DNA of 64,000 bases from Cotesia glomerata. Taxonomy: Eukaryota; Arthropoda; Insecta; Hymenoptera; Braconidae. Below the pieces are notes generated by a model. That model saw only the letters and a list, made by a program, of their open reading frames with translations, was not told the origin of the DNA and made no database searches. The stretch covers positions 13,444,925-13,508,924 of the forward strand of contig NC_058163.1 of assembly GCF_020080835.1 (NCBI RefSeq), written 5' to 3'. A program made the position numbers and the translations under genes. This document shows, piece after piece, positions 44,297 through 54,241 of this stretch. Each line of letters begins with the position of its first letter. The stretch's first letter is position 1.

Positions 44297-45490
44297 TTAT
44301 AGCATTTCATCAATATCTGATAATGATGACGAATGCTCACCGTCTGAATTATAATCTATGTTTTCCATTGGATAGTAGGCTAACTCATTATCATCTTGAA
44401 CATTATCATTATCGTTATCATTATCGTTATCATTATCGTTATCAGATAGAATCACAGTTGATGGCAATGATGATGATGATGCCATCGATCGAAGCTCAGC
44501 AGTGTTAGTTTGATTAGTACAAAAAGTACACATTCTCGAAGGTGATTTTGGAATCTCATACTCATTTGCTAAATCTAATGCTTCCACTATTGAATCACCT
44601 TCATCGTCAGCATTATAACCAGTTTCATCATCATCATCATCATCATCATTATCATCATCAACGCGCAACCATTGAATATTTAGCCCTGGAAACCCACTGG
44701 ATGTTCCAGGTTGCGGCGAGGGCGGTGGTGGTGGTGGTGGTGGTGGTGACACCAATCTGCGTCGCACACGTGGTGGCGGAGACATCAATCTGCGTCTCAC
44801 ATGCGGTGGAGAGTTCAACTCCTCATCATCATCATCAAACCGACGTCTACGTTGGCTTGATCGAGGAGAATCAGTTGATGATGATGATGATCGTCGTTCT
44901 CGTCGTCGCCGTCGTTCTTGTTGGAGTCGTCGGCCTCGTTGCTGTTGCTGATGCTGCTGATGTTGTTGCTGTTATTGCTGTTGTTCAATTATATTTTCTA
45001 CTATTTGTTGTAGTAACCTCCTACTAGTAATTTCAGTTACACCTGTTGAAGCTTCCATTAACACAAATAATCTCGCTATTGATAGTATTACCTCTTGTGA
45101 CAACAGTGGTGATGGTGGTAGTGATGGCGGCGGTGATGAATTATCTTCACTGTTTTCAGCATCGAAATTGTTAATATTTAAAAAAATATTTGTTGCATAA
45201 TCTTCTAAAATATAGTATGTGCGATCGGTAATGTTATTTAATCCGAATAACCGGAACCACCAAGCTTCAATATCGTGACGTAAAATTAGCATCGCAGCAT
45301 GATTCGCTATCCTAATAATTGGTAGATCTGTAAGATTTCCTCCATCAGCAATGACATTTGACAATTCTGTTCTTATAGAATCAATTACATTGACAATATT
45401 ATTTTGGAATCGATTCAACCATACTCGAGGTATCACAACATCATAATGGATGAATCGATCAACCACTATCCAATCTCCAGAGTTTGCCAT
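44297..45490 (-). pseudogene. Polinton accessory protein with acidic/proline-rich tail, one nonsense codon
   Basis: The ATG at 45490 (MANSGDWIVVD) opens about 172 codons to a TAA at 44974-44972 in a CAA/CAG run. The same frame then continues without break through Arg-rich, poly-Ser, poly-Pro and poly-Asp segments to a stop at 44297. Read through, it would be about 397 residues. The N-terminal about 120 residues look globular (RFIHYDVVIPRVWLNRF, RHDIEAWWFRLFGL) and match no family I know. The tail has a CTFC motif and long (DN)n and D-runs. The stop is one base from glutamine (CAA to TAA), so it may be a recent mutation, a sequencing error or a real end giving a 172-aa protein. Function unknown; disordered acidic tails of this sort occur in viral regulators. 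Confidence 0.6.
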
Positions 45491-46060
45491 GATTTCTAAG
45501 AAAAAAAACATCACATTAGATAAATTATTCTTACAGTTAATATTTATAAAAATTTCTATTGATTATTATCGACTTAATATTTTAATTTCATTATTATTGT
45601 TTATTATGTCTTTAATTTAATGATTAATAATTTTTTTATTCATTACTTAAATTATTGAAACATTTATAATACTATCACCATAAACTTCTTTTTATTTAAT
45701 TGATTGAATATTTTTATTATTATTATAATCTTTAAAAATTTATTTTTTTATTACGTAACACCACAACGTTCATGTTTATTTAATTATTACATTAAATAGT
45801 TAACCACTTTCAAAAATATTTTATTCATCACTTTACTACTATTAATTTTTTATTTATCACATCACACTTGTATAATTTTTTTTTATCATATCACGCTTAT
45901 ATATTTATAATTTAATTTTTGAATTTATTGAATTTTGTTTATTATTTTTAATTTGTTTATTTAATTTATATAATTATTCAATTTTTAAATTTATTAATAT
46001 ATACTAACAACAATACTTACATTTTCACTTTTTCTGTTTATTAAAAAAAAATATTTTATT
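45491..46060. other. AT-rich upstream region of the accessory gene
   Basis: Low-complexity AT-rich DNA. No gene is seen and no clear TATA box is assigned. Confidence 0.5.
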
Positions 46061-46290
46061 TTTGGTTAGCGTCTCCGTTGCTAACGTGTCGAAACATGCA
46101 AATGTCGCAGTTGTTGTTATAGTTCTTCTAAAAACTATAACATTTCCGAAAACTTGTGACACCCGCGACACACAAGCTTCGGGTAGAGACGGAAAATATA
46201 AAAGTCTCATGATAGCAACGGAGACAGCAATATGGCGGCTCTTGTAAACAAGCCGGCGTGCTGTCACCGGTCCGCGCCTGGTTAACTTGA
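46061..46290. other. GC-richer island with nested inverted repeats
   Basis: CGTCTCCGTTGCTA (about 46068) is repeated inverted as TAGCAACGGAGAC (about 46210). Between them lies a perfect hairpin GTTATAGTT...AACTATAAC (about 46115-46141). A TATAAAAG box sits near 46197 on the plus strand. The composition differs sharply from the flanking AT-rich DNA. It may be a promoter or enhancer for the leftward accessory gene or an origin-like structure. No convincing protein is encoded. Confidence 0.5.
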
Positions 46291-46760
46291 CCAAAGATAT
46301 GACAGTTGGCAATAAATTTTTTAAATAATTATCAAGAATTATTTATAATTTATTGAATAATAAATATCAATTGTCAAAATGGAATGACATTGGTTTAAAA
46401 TCATTTTATTATTAATTTTATGTTGAAGAACCGGGAAAAAAAAAATTACTTAATTTTTTTTCATTGAAAAAAAATTTTTTTTTAAATAATTTTATAATTA
46501 CAGTTTATTCATAAAAATTTTTTAAATTTTAATTTTTTTCCAATAAATAAACTATTTTAAAATCTCCCGCGATAAAAAAATCATACATCAATAAATAAAT
46601 CGATTCGAGACGCCCTCTAAGAAACCTTAGAATTTGTCCATGATGGTAACTGGACTTTTATGGTAACCAAACTATGATGGTAAATAGAATTGTACTATTA
46701 TCATCAACTCTACATTTAAAATATTAATTTATTAGAAAAAAATTAATATTTAAAATTTTT
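46291..46760. other. AT-rich intergenic DNA
   Basis: Apart from a short block with repeated CATGATGGTAA phrases (about 46640-46685), nothing recognisable is present. Confidence 0.5.
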
Positions 46761-47670
46761 ATAAATTAATAATAATTATGAGAGTATGAAAAAAAATATT
46801 ATTAATTTATCTTAAAACTATTATTAATTTATTTAAGTTAAAAAAATATTTAAACTCTTACTGATTTATTAAAAAAAAAATATTTAAACTATTATTAATT
46901 TAAGTTAAAAAAATATTTAAGTTATTTTAAAAATATTTAAACTATTATTAATTTAAGTTTAAAAAAATATTTAAACTCTTACTGATTTATTAAAAAAAAA
47001 TATTTAAACTATTATTAATTTAAGTTAAAAAAATATTTAAGTTATTTTAAAAATATTTAAACTATTATTAATTTAAGTTTAAAAAAATATTTAAGTTTAA
47101 AAAAATATTTAAGTTATTTTAAAAATATTTAAACTATTATTAATTTATTTAAGTTAAAAAAATATTTAAACTCTTACTGATTTATTAAAAAAAATATTTA
47201 AACTATTATTAATTTAAGTTTAAAAAAATATTTAAGTTATTTTAAAAATATTTAAACTATTATTAATTTAAGTTTAAAAAAATATTTAAGTTATTTTAAA
47301 AATATTTAAACTATTATTAATTTAAGTTTAAAAAAATATTCTAAAAATATTTAAACTATTATTAATTTAAGTTTAAAAAAAATATTCTAAAAATATTTAA
47401 ACTATTATTATTAATTTAAGTTAAAAAAAAAAATTTTAAGAATATTTAAACTATTATTAATTTAAGTTTAAAAAAAATATTTAAACTATTATTATTAATT
47501 TAAGTTAAAAAAAAATTTTAAGAATATTTAAACTATTATTAATTTAAGTTAAAAAAAAAAAAAAAAAAAAAATTTAAGAATATTTAAACTATTATTAATT
47601 TAAGTTAAAAAAAATATTCTAAAAATATTTAAACTATTATTAATTTAAGTTAAAAAAAAAAAATATTTAA
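46761..47670. repeat. AT-only tandem repeat (AATATTTAAACTATTATTAA words)
   Basis: About 900 bp made almost wholly of the words AAATATTTAAACTATTATTAATTTAAGTT with varying A runs, in units of about 40-70 bp. It lies directly downstream of the leftward gene at 47691-48458. Confidence 0.85.
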
Positions 47671-47690
47671 TTGCTGAAGATAACTATGCT

Positions 47691-48458
47691 TTATTGTTTT
47701 CTACAGAATTTACAATTAATTACTAATGGAATGTCATTGAAAAAATCATCATATTCAATAGCTGTAGTCTTATAATGTTTATTACAGCGTCTATACTTCA
47801 TGATGTCCTTGTCCTCCTGAAGAGCTGCAGGTAGTTTTGACCAGATACTGTTGATTTTATCAGCAGCACATCCAATTATAAAATATTTAGGCAGTATGGC
47901 AATATCTTGAGGTCTCATATCTTCAATATTCAACTTGCAGAATAATTTCAGTGATTGTTCAAGCGATGGATTCCCACAGTAATTTATGACAAACCATTCT
48001 TTTAATTTTTTAACATTCTCTAAAGCACACCAGTACAAGTTGGCATGCTGTTCATGGTTGCTGCAGAAATGACAAGTGTAATCTTGGCGTTTTTTCAGTG
48101 GTGGACAGTCCAGGTTCTCCAAGTCAATAATTGTTTTTGACTTGACAATATTTTGCAGCCAGCGTTTTTTCTCCAAGCCTTTGACGTATATGAACTGCTT
48201 GTCAGCAACTGCTTTGTCTATGACTTGGTTGAGTTTGTCGTAAGCAACTTGTCCTTGACTCCAGGAAATTTTATGGCATGCATCGATGATGGCTTTGTTA
48301 AGTCGCTGGTAGTGTAACGATTGAAAGTTCCAAGGGTAAGGCGGCTTGAAGACTGTACTTGATATTTCTTCAATCTCTTGGTCAATGGTGATCCAAGCCA
48401 ACTCCTTGACTATGAAAGTTTCACCTTGAAATCCTTGAACGTCGATTATAATTTCCAT
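47691..48458 (-). CDS. Polinton protein, paralogue of the gene at 60005-60793
   Basis: 255 residues. It opens MEIIIDVQGFQGETFIVKEL and is clearly homologous along its length to the 262-residue protein next to the right terminal repeat: shared openings, a K-W-L lysine/tryptophan centre (KGLEKKRWLQNI versus LGEEKKHWLEKIL), a C-terminal SLEQSLKLF versus SLEKSLQLF, DI..IWSKLP and an RRCNKHYKT versus TRCTEHYKT motif, and terminal Cys pairs. The opening I-D-x-[EQ]-G-F, a beta strand followed by D-x-E, recalls the Exo I motif of DEDD exonucleases; here the Glu is Gln, so this copy may be catalytically dead. Function is otherwise unknown. It is promoted by a TATATAAA box at 48520-48513. The stop TAA is nested in the AATAAA signal (47690-47695, minus). 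Confidence 0.75.
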   Translation of the reverse strand: MEIIIDVQGFQGETFIVKELAWITIDQEIEEISSTVFKPPYPWNFQSLHYQRLNKAIIDACHKISWSQGQVAYDKLNQVIDKAVADKQFIYVKGLEKKRWLQNIVKSKTIIDLENLDCPPLKKRQDYTCHFCSNHEQHANLYWCALENVKKLKEWFVINYCGNPSLEQSLKLFCKLNIEDMRPQDIAILPKYFIIGCAADKINSIWSKLPAALQEDKDIMKYRRCNKHYKTTAIEYDDFFNDIPLVINCKFCRKQ

Positions 48459-48512
48459 GATGCTTCCAAGTTGAAGTTAAAATTAAAACTGAACTGCTGA
48501 GAACTCGTTGTG

Positions 48513-48520
48513 TTTATATA
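48513..48520 (-). promoter_or_regulatory. TATA box for the leftward paralogue gene
   Basis: TATATAAA on the minus strand, 55 nt upstream of the ATG at 48458. It forms half of a divergent promoter zone with the polymerase gene; the 66-bp repeats lie between. Confidence 0.55.
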
Positions 48521-48614
48521 ATATCACCCGTGGAAAGCCGCGATTGGTTGTTGCTGAGTAGTGGGAGAAACGATTCGCGGTGAGTAGTGGGAAAAAACGA
48601 TTCATGGTGAGAAA

Positions 48615-49170
48615 GGGGTAATGACGTCAGAAAAGATGATGCAAGAAATGGACGCGATGGCTAGTCTCAAGATAGAGGTTATGACGTTACATCAGAAAAG
48701 ATGATACAAGAAATGGACGCGATGGCTAGTCTCAAGATGGAGGTTATGACGTTACATCAGAAAAAAAAGATGAAATAAATGGACGCGATGGCTAGTCTCA
48801 AGATAGAGGTTATGACGTTACATCAGAAAAAGATGATGAAATAAATGGACGCGATGGCTAGTCTTAAGATGGAGGTTATGACGTTACATCAGAAAAAGAT
48901 GATGAGATAAATGGACGCGATGGCTAGTCTCAAGATAGAGGTTATGACGTTACATCAGAAAAAGATGATGAAATAAATGGACGCGATGGCTAGTCTTAAG
49001 ATGGAGGTTATGACGTTACATCAGAAAAAGATGATGAAATAAATGGACGCGATGGCTAGTCTTAAGATGGAGGTTATGACGTTACATCAGAAAAAGATGA
49101 TGAAATAAATGGACGCGATGGCTAGTCTCAAGATAGAGGTTATGACGTTACATCAGAAAAAGATGATGCA
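48615..49170. repeat. 66-bp tandem repeat array, 8 copies, with CRE-like sites
   Basis: GGACGCGATGGCTAGTCT recurs at about 48651, 48715, 48782, 48848, 48914, 48980, 49046 and 49112, a period of 66 bp. Every unit contains GAGGTTATGACGTTACATCA, that is, TGACGT half-sites, and the copy before the array has a full TGACGTCA. It lies in the divergent promoter zone immediately upstream of the polymerase TATA box, so an enhancer or replication role is plausible. Confidence 0.93.
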
Positions 49171-49220
49171 AAAGATGATTTACTGTAGGGGTTGAAGAAA
49201 GACTGATGCAATCAGGAGCA

Positions 49221-49255
49221 TATAAAAGCGGGTATTTTCACGAGCATTCTCATTA
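49221..49255 (+). promoter_or_regulatory. TATA promoter of the DNA polymerase gene
   Basis: TATAAAAG at 49221-49228 with an initiator-like TCATT about 27 nt downstream. The first ATG is at 49405. Leader repeats of AAGTGTTAAAACCAAGTGCT lie between. Confidence 0.65.
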
Positions 49256-49404
49256 TTGAAGTGAATCTTATGCAGTGAAGAACCTCTATCCAGTGCTAAA
49301 ACCAAGTGTTAAAATCAAGTGTTAAAACCAAGTGCTACAAGACAAGAAGAACAACCAAGTGCTACAAGACGAATCTCTACAAGGTTAAATCTCTACTACT
49401 CAAC

Positions 49405-52400
49405 ATGTCTCTCATCACAGCTCTTCAAAACTTGGTTAACACAATTGCATTTAATGACTTACAGCAAGGATCTGTAAATATAAACCAATGTCAACGGTGT
49501 AACCAAACTTGCCTTGATACGATTGAATACTTCAATACAATCCTCCAGGATCCACAGACTACTGTGCAGGTACGGCGAAGTATTCAAGCTCACATAGCAA
49601 ATTTGAACTGGTATGCTGTTCAGTTTCTGCGGTTGGGTGGTGTAGTTGTTGGTGGAGACGTGAATCCTCGCCGCATTAAATGGCAAGATTTAGAGAATGC
49701 GTTTACAAACAACATCAAGACGGGTTGCATCATCAATCTAACTCATACAGATCCCAGCGCATTCTTCGAAGATTCACGGGGAATAGTTATAGAGAAGGTT
49801 GATGCCATGCTAAGAGAAGTCGCAGGTCTCAAAGTCAGCGTTGAATGGTTCTGCAAATTCAAGAATTCAAAAGCTGACTCAACTATTGAAGAAACCAAGT
49901 CCATCAATGCTAAAAGTCGAGAAATTCTGCCGTCTACATCTCTTCAAGACTGGTATACAGAACACGTACACAATAAAATGTTACGAAAACTTGAAGAGCT
50001 TGAGACAGCAGGTTCTGGATGGGCTTTGTCTGAAATAAAGAATCTTGTCATCACGATGTCGAAATATACACCACTCCAAGCTGGGGATTCAACTTATGTG
50101 AAACTTCCGAGTGATATTCTGAAGAAGCGGGATGCTGTACTCAACATCGAGAATCATGACAACTATTGCTTCCTCTGGAGTGTCGTCGCTGCTCTTCATC
50201 CTTGCGGTCCAGAAAAACTTGATTTTAAAACATCTTCATATCCTCATCCGAGCTCAGTGCTATCATATACAGGTATTGAATTTCCCATATCACTTAAAGA
50301 TATACCTTGTTTTGAAAAACTAAACAATTTATCAATCAATGTTTACGGGATTGAGTCGGAATTTACCAAGTCTAAGAATAAGAAAAGCATTATTATTCCA
50401 ATATACCTAAGTAAATTCAAGTCTGAAAAAGAAACTATTCATCTTTTAATGATTGAACAATACATCAGTCAATTTGATGATTTAGAAAAAATAAAGCCAA
50501 GATTCCACTTTGCTTTGATCTTAGATCTCTCCCGACTAGTTCGATCTCAAGTAACAGAATCTCATAATAAACATTTCTTTTGCGATCGTTGTCTTAATCA
50601 TTTCAAATTAGAAAAATCATATGAAAACCATAAAAATGACTGCTATAAAATAAATAAAGCTCGTATGATTTTACCTGACGCAGAGCATAAAATACTTAAA
50701 TTTAAAAATTTTCAAAATAAAGATACGGTACCATTTGTTGTTTATGCTGACTTGGAATGCATACTTGCACCCCTGGGAGATGATGGTACACAAGAGCACA
50801 TTCCACACAGTGAAGCTTTTTATCAGCATTGTAGCTATGACGATAATTTATCTAAATTTGAAATTAATCGTTCACCAACTTGTGTAGAATGGTTTGTTCG
50901 GAAACTAGAAAGTTTAGCTTATGAATTCAATACATACTCACAGAATAGTATTAAAATGAAGCCACTTACAGAACAACAACAAGAAATGCACAATCAGGCA
51001 ACTGCTTGTCATATTTGTGAAAAACCGATCGTATCACCGAGAGACAAGTGTTATGATCACTGTCACTTTACCGGGAACTATCGCGGACCTGCACATATTT
51101 CATGTAATGTAAATTATAAAAAGCCTCAAACAATTCCCGTTGTTTTTCATAATCTATCAGGTTACGATTCACATTTTTTAATTAGATCATTAGCTACAGT
51201 TTTCGAGGGCTCAATTCATCTACTTCCTGTCAACAAAGAGCGTTACATATCATTTACAAAAACCGTTAAAAATACTTCCATATCTCTTCGTTTCATAGAT
51301 TCTTTCCGATTTATGGCTTCTAGCCTTGAAAAATTAGCCTCTTATCTTGATGATGACAACAAACGAATAACGCGTTCACACTATCCTGATCCGGAACAGT
51401 TTAAACTAGTAACTCGTAAAGGAGTTTTTCCATATGAATACATTGACTGCATTGAAAAACTAGAACAAAAGCAGTTGCCTGATCAAAGTGCATTTTTTTC
51501 AAAATTATCAAATGAAAATGTTTCCGATGAAGACTATTTTTTTGCTCAAGTTGTTTGGACTAAATTTAATATTAAAACACTGGGAGAGTACTCTGATTTA
51601 TATCTAAAAACTGATGTACTTCTCCTAGCTGACGTTTTTGAAAACTTTAGAAAGAGCTGCTTCGAGACATACTCTCTTGATGCATTACACTATTATACAG
51701 CTCCTGGTCTATCTCAAGATGCAATGTTAAAGTATACTGGTGTGGAATTAGAGCTCTTAACTGATCCCGAAATATTACTCTTTGTTGAGAAAGCCATTCG
51801 GGGTGGAGTTTCAATGTGTGCAAACCGATATGCAGCAGCAAACAATCGCTATATGGGAGAATACTTTGATCCAAGCAAAGAGGAATCTTATATTATGTAT
51901 TACGATGTAAATAATTTATACGGTGCAGCTATGAGTCAACCGTTACCAAAAGGCTCGTTTGAGTGGGTAGAAAACATAACTGATGTAAATAGTTTCTTTA
52001 ACGATGATGAAAGAATAGGCTACATTTTAGAAGTAGATTTACAATATCCACCGGAACTTCATGACTTGCACAAATACTTACCTCTATGTCCTGAACATTT
52101 TGTTCCACCAGACAGTAAGCAAACAAAATTAGCTACTACACTCTTTGATAAAAAAAATTATGTCATTCACTATAAAAATTTAGAACAATGTTTAGATTTA
52201 GGTCTAGTTATAACAAAAATACATCGAGTGTTGCGGTTTGAGCAGTCAACATGGCTCAAACCGTACATAGATAAGAATACAGAGTGTAGAAAAACTGCCA
52301 AGAACGATCATGAGAAAAACTTCTTCAAGCTCATGAATAATGCAATCTTTGGTAAGACTATGGAGAACGTTAGAAAGCAAAAAGAAATACATCTTATTAC

Positions 52401-53145
52401 TAGATGGTGTGGAAGATATGGCGCAAAAGACCTTATTTGTAAACCGAATTTCCATAGTCTAACTGTATTTGAAAAAGATATGGTTATTATTGAGCTGAAG
52501 AAAGTTAAAGTATTATTAAATAAACCGATTTATGTAGGATTTTCAATCTTAGACTTGTCAAAAATATTTGTTTATGATTTTCACTACAACTATGTTAAGA
52601 AAAATTATGAACATACATCTAAGCTTTTATATACCGATACGGATAGTCTTATCTATCATTTCAACGTGCCAAACATCTATGAAGATATCAAACGTGATAT
52701 TCAAAAGTTTGACACCTCTGACTACCCTCTTGATAATAAATTTGGAATGCCTCAAGCAAATAAAAAGGTTTTGGGGCTTATGAAGGATAAAAATAATGGT
52801 GAAATTATGTCTGAGTTTGTAGGCCTCAGAGCTAAGTTATATGCCTTTAAGCTGCATAACAAAAATGAGGCGAAAAAACGAGCAAAGGGTGTTAAAGGTT
52901 CAACCTTACGAAGCATCACGTTTGAGGACTTCAAGCAGTGTCTGTTTGACCATGTTGAAGTGAAAAGAGATCAATACCTTATTAGAAGTGTAAGACATGA
53001 AGTTAAAACAGTTTTACAAAAACAGAAGTTAGCACTGAGTTGGGATGATGATAAACGTCAACTGCTGGAAGACTCTACAGATACTCTTCCATGGGGCTAC
53101 AAGAAAGCCGATGTAGAGCCACCAGCTAAGAGGAGAAAAATGTAA
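49405..53145 (+). CDS. Protein-primed family B DNA polymerase (Polinton pPolB)
   Basis: 1,246 residues from the first ATG (MSLITALQ); the frame is open upstream but without ATG. It replicates the linear element by protein priming. The N-terminal 430 residues are an extension with a DNYCFLWSVVAALHP segment (about 251-265) and a CDRC...H...C zinc-finger-like motif (about 391-414). The exonuclease domain has Exo I YADLEC (about 446), Exo II NLSGYDSHF (about 583) and Exo III YSDLYLKTD (about 729). Between Exo I and II lies a CHIC...CYDHCHFTG zinc/HNH-like insert (534-567). Polymerase motif A is YYDVNNLYGAAMS (about 831), motif B KLMNNAIFGKTMEN (about 976), motif C YTDTDS (1076-1081), and the KxY-type motif RAKLYAF (about 1142). 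All catalytic residues are present, and size and order match intact Polinton polymerases. A poly(A) signal at 53166-53171 faces the converging integrase gene. Confidence 0.95.
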   Translation: MSLITALQNLVNTIAFNDLQQGSVNINQCQRCNQTCLDTIEYFNTILQDPQTTVQVRRSIQAHIANLNWYAVQFLRLGGVVVGGDVNPRRIKWQDLENAFTNNIKTGCIINLTHTDPSAFFEDSRGIVIEKVDAMLREVAGLKVSVEWFCKFKNSKADSTIEETKSINAKSREILPSTSLQDWYTEHVHNKMLRKLEELETAGSGWALSEIKNLVITMSKYTPLQAGDSTYVKLPSDILKKRDAVLNIENHDNYCFLWSVVAALHPCGPEKLDFKTSSYPHPSSVLSYTGIEFPISLKDIPCFEKLNNLSINVYGIESEFTKSKNKKSIIIPIYLSKFKSEKETIHLLMIEQYISQFDDLEKIKPRFHFALILDLSRLVRSQVTESHNKHFFCDRCLNHFKLEKSYENHKNDCYKINKARMILPDAEHKILKFKNFQNKDTVPFVVYADLECILAPLGDDGTQEHIPHSEAFYQHCSYDDNLSKFEINRSPTCVEWFVRKLESLAYEFNTYSQNSIKMKPLTEQQQEMHNQATACHICEKPIVSPRDKCYDHCHFTGNYRGPAHISCNVNYKKPQTIPVVFHNLSGYDSHFLIRSLATVFEGSIHLLPVNKERYISFTKTVKNTSISLRFIDSFRFMASSLEKLASYLDDDNKRITRSHYPDPEQFKLVTRKGVFPYEYIDCIEKLEQKQLPDQSAFFSKLSNENVSDEDYFFAQVVWTKFNIKTLGEYSDLYLKTDVLLLADVFENFRKSCFETYSLDALHYYTAPGLSQDAMLKYTGVELELLTDPEILLFVEKAIRGGVSMCANRYAAANNRYMGEYFDPSKEESYIMYYDVNNLYGAAMSQPLPKGSFEWVENITDVNSFFNDDERIGYILEVDLQYPPELHDLHKYLPLCPEHFVPPDSKQTKLATTLFDKKNYVIHYKNLEQCLDLGLVITKIHRVLRFEQSTWLKPYIDKNTECRKTAKNDHEKNFFKLMNNAIFGKTMENVRKQKEIHLITRWCGRYGAKDLICKPNFHSLTVFEKDMVIIELKKVKVLLNKPIYVGFSILDLSKIFVYDFHYNYVKKNYEHTSKLLYTDTDSLIYHFNVPNIYEDIKRDIQKFDTSDYPLDNKFGMPQANKKVLGLMKDKNNGEIMSEFVGLRAKLYAFKLHNKNEAKKRAKGVKGSTLRSITFEDFKQCLFDHVEVKRDQYLIRSVRHEVKTVLQKQKLALSWDDDKRQLLEDSTDTLPWGYKKADVEPPAKRRKM

Positions 53146-53245
53146 ATACTTAAACTTAAGATGTCAATAAATAGATTTAAGGTTGTAAATAATTAGACTT
53201 AAGATTGTAAATAAATTTAAGATTTTTTTTGTTAATAAATATTTA

Positions 53246-54241
53246 TTATATATCTGTTTTGTTAATCCAACTATTATGTTTAGTGTCAAACCCTAACCAT
53301 TTAACATAGTATTTATTTCCACGCTTTTTAATAATTTTTTCAACTAAGTATACATCTGGATATTTGACTTTGCTGAGTTCTTCTTCGTAGAATCCGCCTT
53401 GTATTGGTTGATCCTGGTAGTCTACAAGCTTGTATGTTGTTGGACTTGTATTCTGAACAGTCTTGATGGTGAAAATCTCCGTCGTCCAGTTTGGTGTATA
53501 TCCTTTCTCAAATACATTTTTATACTTGCTGATTCGAACCTTGTCACCAACTTTGAATTTATTTTTCTTCTGTTGTGATTTGGCTTGCAGAGGTTGGTAG
53601 ATTTTTTCAAGCAGTTGTTTCTCCTGAGCAGCGGTAACATCAGCAGGTTTCATTTTGATGGTGCTATGTTTGGTGTTATTGTAAGTATTCACCAAGTCCT
53701 CCAGTATATCAGTCCACTTGTAGCTACCACGAGCTGTAAATTCTCGCCACATTTTATTCTTGAGTGTTCTATTAAAACGTTCACAGATAGATGCTTTGAG
53801 ATTGCTGAATGTTGAGTAAAGATGAATGTTGAGCTGCTTCATCAGATCTTTGAATTCTTTGTTGTAGAACTCTTTACCCTGATCAACATGGAGATTCTTA
53901 GGTATACGACCTTGCTGGAGTACAGACTTCATAGCACTAGTGACATCAACACCACTTTTTGACTTAATTGGAACTGCCCAGGCATACTTTGAAAATATAT
54001 CTATGATTGTCAGCAGATACTTGTATCCTTTATTGACTGTTGCATATGGAATCATCTCAACCAAGTCAGCTTGCCAAGTCTCATCGAGACCTCGGGTATC
54101 AACATGACGACGTTTATAGTTCCTGCGAGCTGGTTTGTGAAGCTCTTTAGCTATCACTGCCTTTCTGCCGTCCATTGAGTTTCTCAGTGAGATATTTGAT
54201 ATTATTTTGGTGAGTGTAGAGTACTGCTTTAACTTCCTCAA
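53246..54241 (-). CDS. Retroviral-type integrase with C-terminal chromodomain
   Basis: 331 residues from the first ATG; a later ATG (about residue 23) is also possible because the first 30 codons overlap the upstream gene. The rve catalytic core has the DDE triad in TWQADLVEM (D59), LHVDQGKEF (D120) and SICERFNRTL (E154). An SH3-like region follows (KFKVGDKVRISKYK), then a chromodomain (YLVEKIIKKRGNKYYVKWLG, about 295-331), which probably reads histone marks to guide insertion. The N-terminal HHCC zinc domain is not obvious. It would insert the element with 6-bp duplications, as observed. The stop overlaps an AATAAA signal. It converges on the polymerase gene with a gap of only 100 bp. Confidence 0.93.
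   Translation of the reverse strand: MRKLKQYSTLTKIISNISLRNSMDGRKAVIAKELHKPARRNYKRRHVDTRGLDETWQADLVEMIPYATVNKGYKYLLTIIDIFSKYAWAVPIKSKSGVDVTSAMKSVLQQGRIPKNLHVDQGKEFYNKEFKDLMKQLNIHLYSTFSNLKASICERFNRTLKNKMWREFTARGSYKWTDILEDLVNTYNNTKHSTIKMKPADVTAAQEKQLLEKIYQPLQAKSQQKKNKFKVGDKVRISKYKNVFEKGYTPNWTTEIFTIKTVQNTSPTTYKLVDYQDQPIQGGFYEEELSKVKYPDVYLVEKIIKKRGNKYYVKWLGFDTKHNSWINKTDI

Noticed and set aside
44542..45027. His- and Val-rich open frame on the plus strand
   Set aside because: It is the antisense of CAT/GAT and CAG repeats in the minus-strand accessory gene; low-complexity shadow.
46025..46312. 95-codon minus-strand ORF in the GC island
   Set aside because: No family resemblance. The sequence is better explained by inverted repeats and promoter-like elements.
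49306..49404. Polymerase start at 49306
   Set aside because: That codon is GTG in the leader repeats. The first ATG after the TATA box is 49405.
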